DNA of 64,000 nucleotides from Setaria digitata (taxonomy: Eukaryota; Nematoda; Chromadorea; Rhabditida; Setariidae), in the NCBI GenBank assembly GCA_003640385.1, contig RCAB01000028.1, forward strand, positions 62,001 to 126,000. Reading direction: 5' to 3'. The translations under genes and the position numbers were made by a program. Below are positions 34,082 to 48,492 of the stretch, piece by piece. A model generated the notes under the pieces. That model was not told the origin of the DNA, did no database searches, and was given only the letters and a program-made list of their open reading frames with translations. How positions within the stretch are numbered: the stretch's first letter is position 1; every line of letters starts with the position of its first letter.

Positions 34082-35853
34082 TGATACGGATGGGTCCATT
34101 GTTCTAAGCATCAGTTTGTGGTTCAAATGCTCTCAAGAAATTAACAAAAACTTCATCATTCTTTCCCTCTTCGAGACAACACAAAACAAGAGAGGTATCC
34201 AAAATGATATATCAGAAAACATACAGTTGCAGAGTATACACAAGCCGCCGTTCAATATCAACTGTGATAGATGAGGGCTAAAAAGGAATATATGGGAAGG
34301 TGGGTGCCAATTAGGGTTCAGCAGTCCTCCTCCACACTGCTATGGAACGGTTGCAGAGAGGACCTCGAATAAAAAGTCTTTCAAACTTATGCAATGCTTC
34401 TTAGTTGCAGTATCAGCCTGAGCTATTTGAATCTATTTAGAATAATACATGCATAAGAAGTCCAGAGATACGCTGTTATCAGTCTTTTTGTGCCAGGCAA
34501 CAATGTGAAATGTGAAGTCTCGGCGTGGACATACAGTATGACGATAAAAAGCTTCCTGATAAGCAAAGAATCTTAGGTATACAGGAGCAGTCAATTCTGA
34601 TTGCCAAAGTGACATGAAACCCGTCGACTTGCATGCGGAGCTAAAAATTGGTGTTAATTGAACTTGAGATAAAAGCAAGTACACCACATAAAGCGGAAAT
34701 TACGGACAATGAAAAGAACACAAATTCTTAAAATTAGGTGCGCTCGGTAGACCTTATTTCTATCCGCAATACGATCTGAAAGTCGAAACGATATGACGAC
34801 TTTTAACATTCATTAACAAGACACATAGTATAAAGCAAACATTAATTACAACATATGCTTTACACATTCGGAACAAAATGACTCAGTAGTTCGGAATTCC
34901 CTGTTTTATCTCACTCATGTAAGTGGTCGGTCAACTACAAAATTTGTCAGGTTCGGAGATCTATGGTGTGTCTTAAATTAGCTCAGAGAAAAGGATCAAA
35001 TGCATACAAACAGGTACTACCTTAAAATAAAAAAATCCAAAAGAACTGTACGAAATCATGAAGGGTGCACTTCTTCCAAGAGAAATGAGAAAAATTCAAC
35101 CTTCCGACACTTATTACTCCAAATTTCTTCAAACAATTTCAAATTTTTTCTTTTTTTTTTCGAAAATAACGGACAAGATCGTAACAGTGAAATTAATCTA
35201 TTAACTAACACTGGATCGGCCAATTAATAAAACAAACACCAATCCACTAAGCGATCAATCAACCAAACATTCAGCCAATTTGTTCATCTATACGCATTTA
35301 TTACAGAAGCATGCATATCCTATACGAGATCTTAGGTCAAAAAAAAAAAAAAATACACACGCACACACCCACACATACATACAACAAGCAGTCTCACTTA
35401 TGAAAGATCAATGAAGCATTCTGCAAAAAAAAAAAACGGAGTTAAGCTTGATGCCAAAAGATAATTTGAAAGATAGATATCAAAACATTAGTGAAAACAA
35501 CAAAACAAATTCGATTCCTATAATATCATTAAAAAACAACTCACTAATAAAATAAATACATTTTTTCATCAGTGTTCGAAAGATAGAGTAAATAAACATG
35601 AAATAACTGTTGCTCAATCTGAATAAATGCCTGGATGATATGCAATGAAACCCATCCAAACACAACAAACACTATTTCAGTTCAAAATGTTTCCCCGCTG
35701 CTCAAAATAACTTCCAAAACAAAATAAAATCTTCAGTCTGAAAAACAGTCTTGAATTTTTCAGCTCAATGAAATAGTGAAACAGCAAAACTGGCACTATT
35801 GGAACCTGCAGATAACATTCAAATGATGAATAAATCAGTTCGCAATCATCTGA
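34082..35853. other. Convergent intergenic region
   Basis: This stretch lies between the 3' ends of the NOT2 paralogue (+) and the C2H2 gene (minus). It contains A-runs near 35341 and 35424 and a CA-rich tract near 35354-35380. No coding exon is supported. It should hold the 3' UTR of the minus-strand gene. Confidence 0.5.
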
Positions 35854-38800
35854 TTAGATACCATCCACAGTAGTTCTATCCACAGAATTTGTACAACTTT
35901 CCGAACTAATGAAAGCACTTTTAATAAGTGATTTTGCATCCGCCAACCCCATCGTATCAGAAATAACCTAAAACAGTTAAGTCACTCTGCAAACAGAAAA
36001 TTCGCTTATTTCAACAGCACAGAAGTACCTTCCATTGATAAAAATAACATACTTCAATGTTTTGTAAAAACAAACAAAACGAAACATTTGATACAAGTTA
36101 CGAAACTTGAAGTTATCCAATTATGCCAATTGTGACGGAAAAGTAAAACCTCCCTCATTACCAAAAACTTCCAAATCTTAAAGGATTTAGCAACTCGATA
36201 ACATGAATAAAATGGATTATACTAGATCAATTAAAAAGAAACTTCAGCAACGATTTCAAAAGACATTTTTTGATAAAAAATAATTTCCCAAGTTTTTCCA
36301 AATCTACAAAAATTATTCCAGGCATGAAAAAGTCAGATAGATCTAAGCTACTTCCTACTACTTTTTCTGAACAGATTCTCCAAACATTACTGGCTTCAAA
36401 ACTGCTCCTTTAACATAACGGAGAAAGCAACTTACTTTAGGAGCAATTTTTAGAGGTTCAATGGCAAAAGTAAGTATACGACGTCTTTTACGGTATGCAG
36501 CACCGCCACGAGGTGTTGCTGGTTCACGAGGTATAAAGGAAGCACCATTTGTTCGCTCATATTGTCGCAATCGCATCACAATCCATTCTTCTGTTGCATG
36601 ATCCAAAAAATCATTCTTCTCACCTGAAAATCATTAATTTTTCCATCAAAAGCGACAAAATCTTAATGTAGCAGAAGCAAAGGACAACAAAAGAAAGTTC
36701 CTAAAACTTAATAACACTACGAGAGTTAGAAATGAGAGTAGTCGCTGACTGCTACAATTTTGAGTAAAAAAAAATGCTTTGAATTTCATTTATTGAACAT
36801 CAAACTGTGATATTCCAAGTTCCTTATTTTACTTCCCCTATTAAGAAAATGCTCAAGTTTTCTCTATCACCAATGACGAAAAGAAAAAAAAAAAAAACCA
36901 AATAACTGAAAAGTGTAGTATACTTGGTATGTAGTAAGGTAAAGGTGTCCACTGATAGCACGACTTTGCCCTCGACAATTCACCTTCCTCAGTATGAGGA
37001 CGTTTCACTGCAAATTAATTGTGAAGGCTTCTTGAAAATCTAGGTCAAGAACCATGCTACATATGCAAAAATTATACGGACGTATATTACATACTCAAGC
37101 CTAAGCACTATACTTCAATATATAATTGAACAACAACCCTATGAAACTCAATGTCAAATTAAGTTCCTGAGAATCGAAAAAAAAAAGAAAAAAGAAAGGT
37201 TTTGTGGATACTTTTATTGACTTTATGAGTTGAAGGAGAGAAAATACGAAAACTGTCACGACTTTAGGTTAAAAGAAGAGCATTTTGAATTTCATGCTAT
37301 TTACAGTGATGTGAATTAAATTAACCACATTTCCAGGAATTGAATTCCCGATGGTTGTACAGAATTAAAAAAAAAAATTTAATGCTCAAAGCAATCCTCG
37401 TAGCATCTTTCAAATATGCATTTGAGCACATAACGCAAAACCATATCTGTCCATAAAGTACTATCCAATAGCAGTGTTATCACAAGAACAGAACGAAACA
37501 TACTAAAACAAAAACTAGCATAAATGCAAAAAGCAGTAAATCTTCCGTTTTTATGGAAAAGAACAAACAAACCTTTGGTTTTTTCATGGCCTGTCCTGAG
37601 ATGCTCTTCTAGTGACCGCTTTAAAGTAAACCTTAATGAACAACCCTCAATGAGGCACATGTATGGCTGCGCTTTACCTGCATGTCGTGTTGTGAAATGT
37701 TCCTCCAACCAAATGAACTGAATAGCCATAACTTTGATTGCAGAAAATACTTTATGAAAAAATTAAACGGAAAAATAAAAAAGCAGAAACTCAACCATAA
37801 ATTGAAGTCTTGATCTTCAATCTACCTTATCCTTTTTGCACGTGCGACAACAGAAAAGAAAAAGCACACCTGTTTTTGAAAATCACCACGACTTAAACCC
37901 ATTTTGCAGCTCCCCCACTGGCACATTAAATTTTTTAAACGACCGATTGTTTGTGTTTGTGAGCCGCCTCCATTACTACTACCATTATTATTGCCATCCA
38001 AATATACTGAAGACCGCAGCAATTCCAAATGGGCCTAAATATTTGCTGTTTTTGAACTAGGATTTCAAGCTGTCAGTGAAATCAAATCAACCTTAAATAT
38101 CTTTATAGTACACTTAGCAATTCCAGTCGAAATTTTACAGTGGGCTTAAATTACTAAATATTTTTCAAGAAAAATAGCAAAGGAATGAATTTAACTTATT
38201 AAACTTCTAAACCTACTTTCACAACATGGTCATAAAGATCGTTATCGCTTGCAAAACGTTCCGTGCAGCTTTTCCAGTGGCACCGTACTCTCAACTCAGG
38301 CTCATTCACTTCTGTAGATATACACCCGGATGAAGAAGGGACTGTTGAACATTCCGCTAGCGATCTTACGCTGTTACCTAGAAAGAATTATATGTTTAAA
38401 AGGTGACTGCTTCCATTATTAACAAAATACAGCACAAAGTACTAGTGATATCAGTACTCATAAAGTGTGACCCCTTCCTCTTCCATGTTTTCCGAAAGTG
38501 TTAGGTAAATGACACTGACAATAATACGCGTCACCTAATTTGGTTGTCGGCAAAATTCCTGATTCTTGATTAACCGGAACATCGACTGCCAACTGTAGCG
38601 ACGACAACGATGTCAAAGAAGTTGTTTTGTTCAGAATACATGCATCAAGGCAAAAATTTTCATCTATTTTCGTATCAGCACTACTCGAACTGCTCGTACT
38701 GAATGTACTAATATCGCTTGATGTCCGGCTAATTGGTGACGATAAGGCCGAGCACAAAGGTTGGAAAAGTGAAAGTGGGCACTGTGATACAACTAAAATG

Positions 38801-41087
38801 TTTGAAATCATCAAAAATTTGTAAGAAGAGTACTGTCATCGAAATTATTCAAAAATCAGTTGGATAATTTTGATGTTACAAACTACAACAACCAGCCAAG
38901 CACACCTATTATTTTAGATCTCTTCATCGTAGGCATTTTATCGTTAAACTACAGGTATATTTTAACAGTGCCACCAAACAACTCATTCAGTTGAAATTAT
39001 AGGACAAAGTTTCTTACCAGTCACTGAAGTTTTCTGAATCATAATATTTAATAAAAGGCTAAGCCCAAAATGATATGCTGTTTCAACAATAGCGGCAAAC
39101 CAAAGGAACAATTAATTATATATTACCAGGTACCAACAGTATCATAGCACTGTAAGATAGTACCCGTCAAAGTTGTAGCCACTTGATGCCGTCTTTTAAA
39201 GTTCGAATCTTTGCAATACTTTGTCATTTCTGCGCCACCAATACCAACCGATGAGTCAAGTGAACAATCCGGCGAAGATGGAAATGATGAATCGAAACCA
39301 GAATCAACACTAGCTGGTGACATCCGTTCAATACTCAATACATTTTTTGGTGTTCCAGCAAGAGACGCCTACAAATAATTATTAAAATTTCAATTTTTAT
39401 TTATGGTTAAAACATTTACCTAGTTAAGCATGAGTGAAAATTATAACTTCCTAACACCAGGCACTAGAACTAGAACTGCAAGATACTTATAAAAAGTAGC
39501 CCAGATATGAACCTTGGGATGTAGCAAACATATAATTGTGAAACTTTTTATCACAGTAAAAAAGATTTCCATGATAAAAACATTAAGTTTGCTAAGAATA
39601 GTCTTTAGAGTCAGTTTCAATTAACTTATTTAAACATGAACATTCCGAATATCTCAACATCACAAACCAAATGTAACTGAAAACAAAAAAAAAACTTAAA
39701 AATGGAAAGCTTTTAAAATTTCAATGCATACTGAATCTAACTCTAAAACCTGCTAAACCTAGAAAAACCCTAGTATTAGATGGATATAAAAGTAACTATA
39801 ATTGTTCCATAGGAAAATGCTTCTATATAGAATGCGAGAAATACCCAATCTCCTGGCATAGAAATCTATGATTTCGTGTTGGCAAAAACTTGCCTGTTCT
39901 TATTTTGAATATGGAATGTTTGAGCGTAGATATTTAAAAAAAAAAAATTTTTTTTCTAAGCAATTTAAAATGTACGGTCTTACAACTGCTACTCCTTCTG
40001 CACCATCATACGTTCTTTCCAATCTTCACTGCTCTTAAGAAAAAACGGCAAACAAATTTCATCAATTTTACAATTTTATGCCGAATTTCAAAAACCGAAT
40101 TTAGTTTGTCACAAATTCAGTCCAAAACTGAACTTCAGAAACTTTCCATGATAACACTCGTCATGCAAATCACATATTTCTTCAGAAATATTCGATGGAA
40201 AGATGAAGTCAAAAATTCCTGATAAAAAAAAAACCTGGAAGCAGCACAAAGAAAGCCGGAGCGACATCGTTTTACTTTATTCACACTATTTAGTTGAATG
40301 AAATAAAGGAAAAAAAAAACTGAAAAAAGGCCTAAATACCCCGCTTTTTTTTGGATTCAAGTGTTCAGTTATATTACCATCACTGCAATTAGATGGAATT
40401 TAAAAAAAAAATATTTCCACCAAAAATTTAAGCATCAAATATTCAAGGAAGAAATAATAAATGTCCATATCTGTTGTAAAGGAAATCTTCAAATTAGAAT
40501 ATTTTAATTTCCTGGTTTGATTTGCTCTCTCCCTCTCTTTCTCTCTAGCCACAAATCGCTATCATTTGTATTAAATTCATAGAGATCATAACAACCATAT
40601 TTACACACATACACACACACGCACAAAAAAAAGTCCACAAATATATATATTATGTCTTCATCAGTCAAAAGCTCTAAGGTTTCAAGCGAAAAATTTACTA
40701 CCACGTGACAGCCACAGACATGAAAGAATCAATAACTAAATATTTACTTGAACTGAAAAAAATTTAAAAAAAAACTAAAAAGATCCCCTAAGGATGAGTA
40801 TAATTTTGAAGGGCTGTCATGGATAATTCATATTAGTCAAAACACCGTGATGCAGAAATTTCTTATAGTCAGAAATTCAAACGAAATTGGTAAAATTATG
40901 AATTGAATACAAAAAAAAGTAATGAAAAAGGTGCATGTATAACGATAGTCAAGAAGAGTAGAAAATGCCCCGCTTTGAAAGCAGTAATTAAATTAATTTC
41001 TCAGAAACATACAGCATATATATTCGGTGGTTCCACACCAATCGGTTCATTACCACTGCTACATACTGTGACGCCTTGCTCACGCAT
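35854..41087 (-). CDS. Three-finger C2H2 zinc-finger protein, AEBP2/Jing-like
   Basis: Nine exons join in phase: 41013-41087 (ATG at 41087), 39134-39368, 38535-38792, 38217-38377, 37870-38034, 37573-37717, 36924-37007, 36436-36623 and 35854-35967, giving 474 residues. The N-terminal half is serine-rich. The fingers are RCHWKSCTERF...DHVVKAH, MCQWGSCKMGL...EEHFTTRH and MCLIEGCSLRF...HLRTGH, all with C-x4-C spacing. The order, spacing and W residues match AEBP2, a PRC2 cofactor, and Drosophila Jing. After the fingers come NDFLDHATEEW, comparable to the AEBP2 HDFFDAQTLDA segment, and a basic patch, RKRRRI. The likely role is a nuclear DNA- or chromatin-binding regulator, possibly linked to PRC2. 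The C2H2 identity is seen directly; the AEBP2 assignment is inference from memory. An upstream non-coding exon is possible because GTGGCAAA before the ATG follows an acceptor. Confidence 0.82.
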
Positions 41088-42766
41088 TTTGCCACCTATA
41101 AAATTAAATATATTGCAATTAAATCGAACAAAAGCATCGTTTTACATGGAGAAAGCGTACGTATTACCATACAAGAAAGAATGTACTCTTAATTATTAGT
41201 GCAAGATAAAAAAGAAATCGCTGAAATATGTTAAACGAGTTTTTGAAATTTGAAAACGACTAGTTCAGTCGAAGGGAAAGTTCATAACACAAATATCTAA
41301 AGTTCTATTCACCTGCAGCACTGAAATCTACTCGACAGCAATGTGGAAATCTAATCATGCAAAAGAATGAAACCACAACAAATGATAAACATTACACGAA
41401 TATGCAAAATCACCGAGCGCTCACAATGTTCACTCCCTGCATTAGAGATGGATGATGATATTATAATATATGGTAGTTGCCATGGAAGGAGGAGAAGGGT
41501 GGGGGTAACACAAGAGGAATAGTGGAAAATCATTTCCGTTGCAAAATTATTATTCAGTGGATTTCCATGTGGTACCTATAAAACATCTTTGAAATTTGAA
41601 TTTGATATTACTCCATGAGTTCAGCAATAGCAGCTAAATGCTAAGGTGAAACCAATAGATAGAATCAATTCGCCGTGGTGAACTGAACTTCATACCAGTC
41701 ACAGAAACGGAATGTATCTCGACAGTAAATTCGAATTTTTATGTTCACATCCTACACGTATTTCGAATTCTGGAGTGTTATAAAAATTTTTGAATTAACA
41801 TGTGGAACTATTCTGTGGAATAACGTTTAAGAAAATTAACCTTCCCAATACTACAACTAGATCTAGAATAAAATAACGGGATAACTCCCAGCACAGGCAA
41901 TTAATGATATATTGAATGGAGAGAGACGTACCTAGAGGAGAAACTGATGTAGCGTTGTGCAAGACAAGAAGAATAAGTCATTTAGTTAGCAAATGAGGCT
42001 ATTTATTGCGTGAGCATACCGCACTGCTCTCGAGATTTAATTCAGGCGGTTGACACGGATGCAACAGCTGAAGCCAAACCTGTGCAAGACAGCAATTTTA
42101 TGGAGGAGAAGGATGTGATACTCCGGAGGATATCAAAAGAGAAGACAGGATTAAATTTGAACCGTAAATGCTAAGGTCACAACGGGTATTAGAGACTAAG
42201 AGCGGAGTCGGGTTAAGTCGAGACGCTATCGACCACATGGATAGATGCGCTCTAAGCGCTTCCACTACCACATCTATTTGCTTGCCCCTTATGTAGAACC
42301 ATTATGTACACACACACGCACACCAAACATATACATCTACAACAGACGGAAAATGTGAAATGTAGTAATACTCGTGGTAATGAAATACAGATACTGTCAA
42401 AAATGATAGCACTACATCACCACCCCATAAATGCTATTATTATCATTATCACAGTGGGCATCTGATTAGTTCCAATCTTGATAGAGATAAACAAACACAA
42501 TCTGATGAGAATAACGGCTGAGTAAATAATACTCGCACAATCGTTGGGAACACAATCTGGACAGAGAAGGAATGGAGATGGAAGCAATTCCATGGTTGTA
42601 TAGCATGTGTCAAGGTAGACTGGTAATGATAGTACTGCTACAGAGAGGGAATCATGTTTGTCCCTTAACCTTATCAGACATATACCTCACTTCCATGAAA
42701 AGAAACATCTATAATTTTGTGACGCTTTCAACTTCTGTTTCATTTGATTTCCACCAATCCTCTTAG

Positions 42767-43007
42767 TGAACTTTCAAAATTCAATGAATGGACGATCAGT
42801 GAAATCAAAAGTGAAGACGGAACTTCCCCACAGAAGAGAAAAGGAAGTGATGGGAGGTCATTTCTTGACCTTATAGGTGATGATGATGATGCTATAAAAA
42901 GGCTACATGACACTTCGTTGGCTAGATGGCGTTCAATATTCCCATCACTACGAAGAAACAACACTGTGACAGAGGTTGCAACAAAAGGAATGAATAGCAG
43001 GAGCTAG
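42767..43007 (+). CDS. Orphan candidate terminal exon, charged protein
   Basis: After a CCTCTTAG acceptor the plus strand is open to TAG at 43007. The product is highly charged and soluble-looking: ELSKFNEWTISEIKSEDG, then SPQKRKGSDGRSFLDLIGDD, an acidic run, and ARWRSIFPSLRRNN. The composition is unlike chance translation of AT-rich DNA, and KRKGSDGR could be a nuclear localisation or phosphorylation region. No upstream exon with a start codon was found, and I do not recognise a family. The opposite strand is also open, but its product is hydrophobic and serine-rich and less convincing. Confidence 0.33.
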
Positions 43008-46000
43008 AAGGCTTTCTAGACCAAAGGCAAATTGCAAAAGGACAGAGCTGATGTTGAGATGTCAAAGAAAAGTGCCAATGGATTCCACAAAATAATTAGG
43101 AAATCTAAAGCTCCTTTTCTACTCACCTCTACATTCGTTTCTCCGCAAAGTATACAGGATAAAAATTATAATTGATGGAAACAATTTCAAAGGTTGAGAA
43201 CAATTTGTTGGCGAAATTTTATAATTAGAAATAGAAAATCGAATAATAAGGTCATCGTGAAGCATAGGGAAATATCCGGGAAATGTCGTAATTGCAGGTG
43301 CAAAAGGGAAGAAAGTAACCTAGACAAGGTCTTTTAAGTCGTGAAATCAAAAATGACAGAAAGGAGATTGTGAACCTGTTAAAACATTCTCTTTACAACA
43401 AAACAACCATATTCCTTCATTATATACGGTAAAGGTAGAACCGTATGTTTGAGTTTTAGTCTGAGATGTTACCGTAAATGAATGGAAGCTAAAAGCTGAT
43501 CAAGTTCACCACTTTGTTGGAACTTATTTGAAAGTAGCAAGAATACAGGAAACAATTAGCACACAGTAGGACAGGTGAAAAGACACTCATAAGGTTCATG
43601 CAACCCATGAAGCAAATTAAATGATCATAAGTGATTCCAGGTTAATGAGCACGAAAGGTTTAGGTTGATAAGAAGAAAGGACACTAAGAAAAAGACAGCT
43701 TCCTTTTATGAAGAGAAATCTGAAATTTTAAGCAAAAGTGCAGAGAACCGTTACGTCACATCCTTTTGTTGATCGCCGATATCTATCTTTTCACCTCTCC
43801 TCTCAAATTGCGTGTTGCAAATCAATGATGGCCAAATTCCACTCCACGGGAAAGTTCAAAAGAGCAATTCTTGTCTCTAAATAATGAGCCCCTTGGAATG
43901 TGCCGTACGTCGATCGTCTAAATGAGTGGAAACCAACATAAAAATCATATATCTATATGCGATGATTGGAGGGACAGTTAACGACGAATGAAGAGATAAG
44001 CAATCATTTCATGAAGCATTATCAATTACGAGATGATAAGTGTCGGATAAATTACAGAAATTGCAAAATGTACAGAGAGGAGAGGAAACTGCGTGATATA
44101 AAATAATGAGGGATAAACGGAAGAATCTTTTGCAAGCCTTTTTTATACTCCCTATCTGTTTTTTAGGCTATAAAACAAAATAGTTGAGGACAAAGGGTCA
44201 CAAGGTAAGGGAGATAAAAATGAAAGTCATAAGACAAAAAAGGTAAAAGAAAAGGTCACGAAACGAAAATTCCTCATCGGCGGGAATGTTCACAGCGTTG
44301 AATTGACAGCAAATAAGTCAACCACACGGAACACATCATCTAATGTACCACTGCAGTCAAATCAGCTGGAATTCCGACAATTAATCTCCGTAATTTCGAA
44401 ACGACTATTTGCAAAAGAAACCAAAAAAGGCCCAGAAATAACAGCAACAAGAAGAAGCAGACAATAGGAGAGAGGGTATATATACATTTACATAGATGAA
44501 AATGGACAGGTAAGAGGAACGCCCTCGAAGTGTACTCTTGATGAAAAATGAAATGGAAGCAAATTGATAACAGGAATAAAAACCTTAAATGAGTTGTCCT
44601 CACAGGATGACAAGTACCCGGAATACCGGGAAGAATTGAGACGGGCTGGGAAGGAAAAGGAAACAGACCTGACACTGAAGGTAAGCGAAAGATAGCTGCT
44701 ACTGATCGAAATTAATCCGTCATCCTCACCGGTGGGCCCACTTTCCCAAAGCAACCGTCAGCTGTTCTTCAGGGGCCATGAAGATGACCGGGCGACCGAT
44801 AGACCGATTCAGTTTCCTTTCTGCTAGTTTTCAGTTTCGAATAAGCCCGGTGGTACCTCCAATGGCTTGATCAACAAAATGTTCTTATTGAATGAAAGTC
44901 TTGTCTGGCTCTTTTAGCCCATACGTTCCAGACAACCTAATTCCGATTCGTTAATTAGATAAGCTCAAATATCACTCAAATTAGCTGCATGAATGAAAAT
45001 GAAATGATTTCTTCTTTAGATCAAACTTAAATCTCTTCCCACTTCTCACGAACAGTAACTTACTGAAACGATGCAATAATTTCGAAAAGAACTTGAAGTA
45101 AAGACTTTTCTCTAATTTATTTATAAACACCGTACCATAGAATATAACTAGGAAAAAAATTAATTGAAACAATCAGAAACTAATTTTGCACGAAGAAATG
45201 CTGTTAGGTACGAGTGATAATCACTGAATAATGATTATTTATCAGATAATCATATTCATGGCTTAATAACTTTGTTGATACCACTCAATTCCCAATTATT
45301 TCCAAGCAATTTAACAATATTTTACAAACTGGAAAACCAAAAATCACTATAGCAGGTGCGCATTCTCTAACCTCTTATCTCTTCCAACATCTAATAATAA
45401 AATATGTTCTCAATAAATCACAACCGTTAAAAATTAATTCTGCCAAATTGCAATTTGTTAATATCTTGCCGAAATCACTTAGGAATCATTCCTGTAAGTC
45501 TTGGAATCTGAATAACTACGGTACACCCATTCATTTTATATGAAAATAGAAAAGTACTACACACTGTTGTAAGCAGCCTTCTATCTTATCAGTAGCAACG
45601 GTTCCAATTAAATTCGAAACTAAAAGAGAACGAAATGAAAAGTTTCACAAAAAGTCGAGAACGAAATTTATAAATGAACTGGGATATTGGAATTTGAGAG
45701 GACAATGAAGGATAAAAAGAGTTGCAAAAATTCATCTAATAGAGAATGAAATGTAAAGGAATGATTGCACACCTGCATAATTCAACGCAGCAGTGGTCTT
45801 TTTGAAATGGTAAATTAAAAGAAGATATCGGATAGGTAATAAATAAGGATTGGCTGTTTGCTGTAAGATTGGATAGAGGCCTTTTCAGTCTAAAGGATAA
45901 GTTAGAAAACGAACAGCAAGCATATTGTTTTTTTTTGCTTCAAAACCTTCAAAAAAAAAAAATCAAATTGAATTTTCTTTCCAGAAGAGACAAAAAAAAA

Positions 46001-48470
46001 ATCCATTTCTTTCTGATGCTTCCTTCTGATAGCCTTCTCAATTACAAACTTTACTTCTTCCAAAACCAAAACAGAAAAGAAAAAAAAAACCAAAAAAAAA
46101 GGTATATTTATTTTCTAAGTGAGAGCAAAAATTTTCACTATAAGTTTCAAAAAGTGAAACCGTTGAGGAGATTATCATTGTTGCCGATGCATATGTTCGA
46201 TAATATCCCATTCGGGTATTAATAGGTGCCAGGCCAGGTGATTTTTCTACCGTATTTTTGTTGTCCATTAAGTGAACAGAGAAGAATCGAAAAAAAAAAA
46301 AAATGAAATGCAACGGAGGAGGCAAATGGAAACCAAAAGAACAACGTACACAGAAACATACGAACATACATACATAAATATCTTTGAGAAACAAATTTTA
46401 ACGAAGAAATTGCAGTCACTTTTAATGTTTAAAGGAGAGGGGAGGGGAGAAAAACTTGCAAATTTGATGCAACACGCGACACTATCAAGGAAGCCTTCTG
46501 ACTGATGGTTAGTTATGTGAGAAGGTGAAGAGGTCAAGTCTGATAACCTCTATGATAACATACGCATCGATCAGTGTGCTTTTATCAGCGAATATCTGAC
46601 AGTGTTATAGCTGCCATCAGTGAGGGGAGTGATTCCTCGTGCAATTCACACTTCTCCCATAAAAGCTTCCTTTCCTCCTATTATCTTTATTTAACCTTGG
46701 AACAAAAGAACACATTCGGACTATTCTCATTCTTTCGCAAATGGGATTAAACTCTCTTCCAACCTGATAAATACTTTAACAATCGATGACACGCATGAGT
46801 ATGAGCTTATCAAACAACCACTAACTCATACATGAAGTTAATTCTCACATTCGTTAAGTTACTGAAGCATTTTTGCCTGAAGCTGTATAAATCGGATGAG
46901 GATTCACAGATACACTTAGTTAAACGTATAAAACTTTAACGATCGGTCTAAATGACTAGAGAAATTCGGAAGATCAGTCTAACTGATTACGAAAGCCTTT
47001 AAGCCCTGCTTATCCAGGATAAGAAATAACACAGCGGCCGATGATACCTCACCCTACGTAACATAATTCTTGAAGCGAAATTTATATGCTGACAAGTTGG
47101 AAAACTAGTCGGGGAGTTGCCACCGATGGGATGGACAGGAAAAGACTGATGTTCCGGCGATAACATCCTTTCTATCCACTGCCGTAGCCTCCTCCATCAC
47201 CGACATCATTGTTCAAGTAACATTCTGATCATTACCAATTGCAGTTCATTGTTATAGTGCTGGGGTGACCTTTGACCAACAAGCTTAGTTTCCACTGCTC
47301 TGCAAACTTCTCATTTGAACTAAGGACACAGGAGTTACAGGTACTCGCAAAAGCTAACACAGTTTTCGCACACCATTCATCTCAAACTTTCTAAATTGAG
47401 AGAGCTATCAGTAGGAAAAGTTAGCTCGATTGGAAGTGACACGAACGGAAATTTCCCGTTAGTAAATGCTTTAATCATTGGCGAATAATGAAATGATTAG
47501 TGCGATGGAGGAGAACGCTATGAAAATTGCAATTCTAAGTTAGAGTTAAAAGAAGTCTAAGTAAACAACCGCCAAACAATACCTTCTGATGAAGGTACTC
47601 TTATCAGAGGAAGCAATCAACAGGTGTCATCTTGTCAACACCCCTTCCAATCTATTTCCCATTTGGGACGAAATTCACATTTCCATACTACCTTAATTAA
47701 GCCTTCTTTTTTTTTTATTAGCTAACATCAGTCAGTAACAAATTTAACCTTTGCTCAATACTATTATTCATAATAATGGGAAAATTATTACAACAATGTA
47801 TAATGTGTGAAAACGAAAATCAATGTTTACAGCGTGGATTAGTAGATGCTTAAAAAAAATATATCATTGTCCGTCGAGAAAAAAAAAAAACCTATTGGAG
47901 TGCCTAATTTTTGGGAGTTATTCTCTGGTCTCAATAACTCTGCAATTCAGACGCTGTTTTGATGAAAGTGAACTATCGCGACTTAATGCTGACAGGATCT
48001 AGCGGTAATGAACTGGTCACACATCTCGAACATGCGTCAGTTCGAGATAATTACAGTGCGTTGTATTTGCTAGAGATGAGGCAGCACTTTATTCCACATA
48101 TAATTACACCATACATACTTATTAATTCATCTTTCATGCAGAGGGAATATTTTCCTAGCGATCATTAATATTTGATTAGGGTGTGTTGATCTCCACTACC
48201 TCACTCCTCCGAGCTACCGGACATATAAGCCTTGTCTTCAGGGGCGGTAATCAGGAATAATTAGGCATGAAAGGTTAGAACTGATAAAGAGCGACGATGG
48301 ATGATAGCTATGCAAATTTGTGAAGAAAGGGTAAATTGCTAAGTAAAGTTTACTCTGGAACTAGAAAAGAAACGGTCTAAGTGGTCTAAGCACGCGAAAA
48401 CTACTCTCTCTCTGAAATGCAACCAAGGGAAGAATTGGAACGAACAATTAGCTTCGAACAATCTTTAATC

Positions 48471-48492
48471 TTTTTTTTTTTTTTTTTTTTTT
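48471..48492. repeat. 22-base T homopolymer
   Basis: An unbroken run of T in the gene-poor region. It has no associated coding signal. Confidence 0.9.

Noticed and set aside
44340..44754. Two overlapping minus-strand frames
   Set aside because: Serine- and phenylalanine-rich, mutually overlapping, with no acceptor/donor structure. They may reflect a locally GC-richer non-coding element.
45869..46537. Several overlapping frames rich in K or F on both strands
   Set aside because: They are translations of A/T homopolymers without splice signals or motifs.
47951..48170. Plus-strand frame after a TTCAG acceptor
   Set aside because: Protein-like for about 40 codons, but no motif, donor or partner exon.
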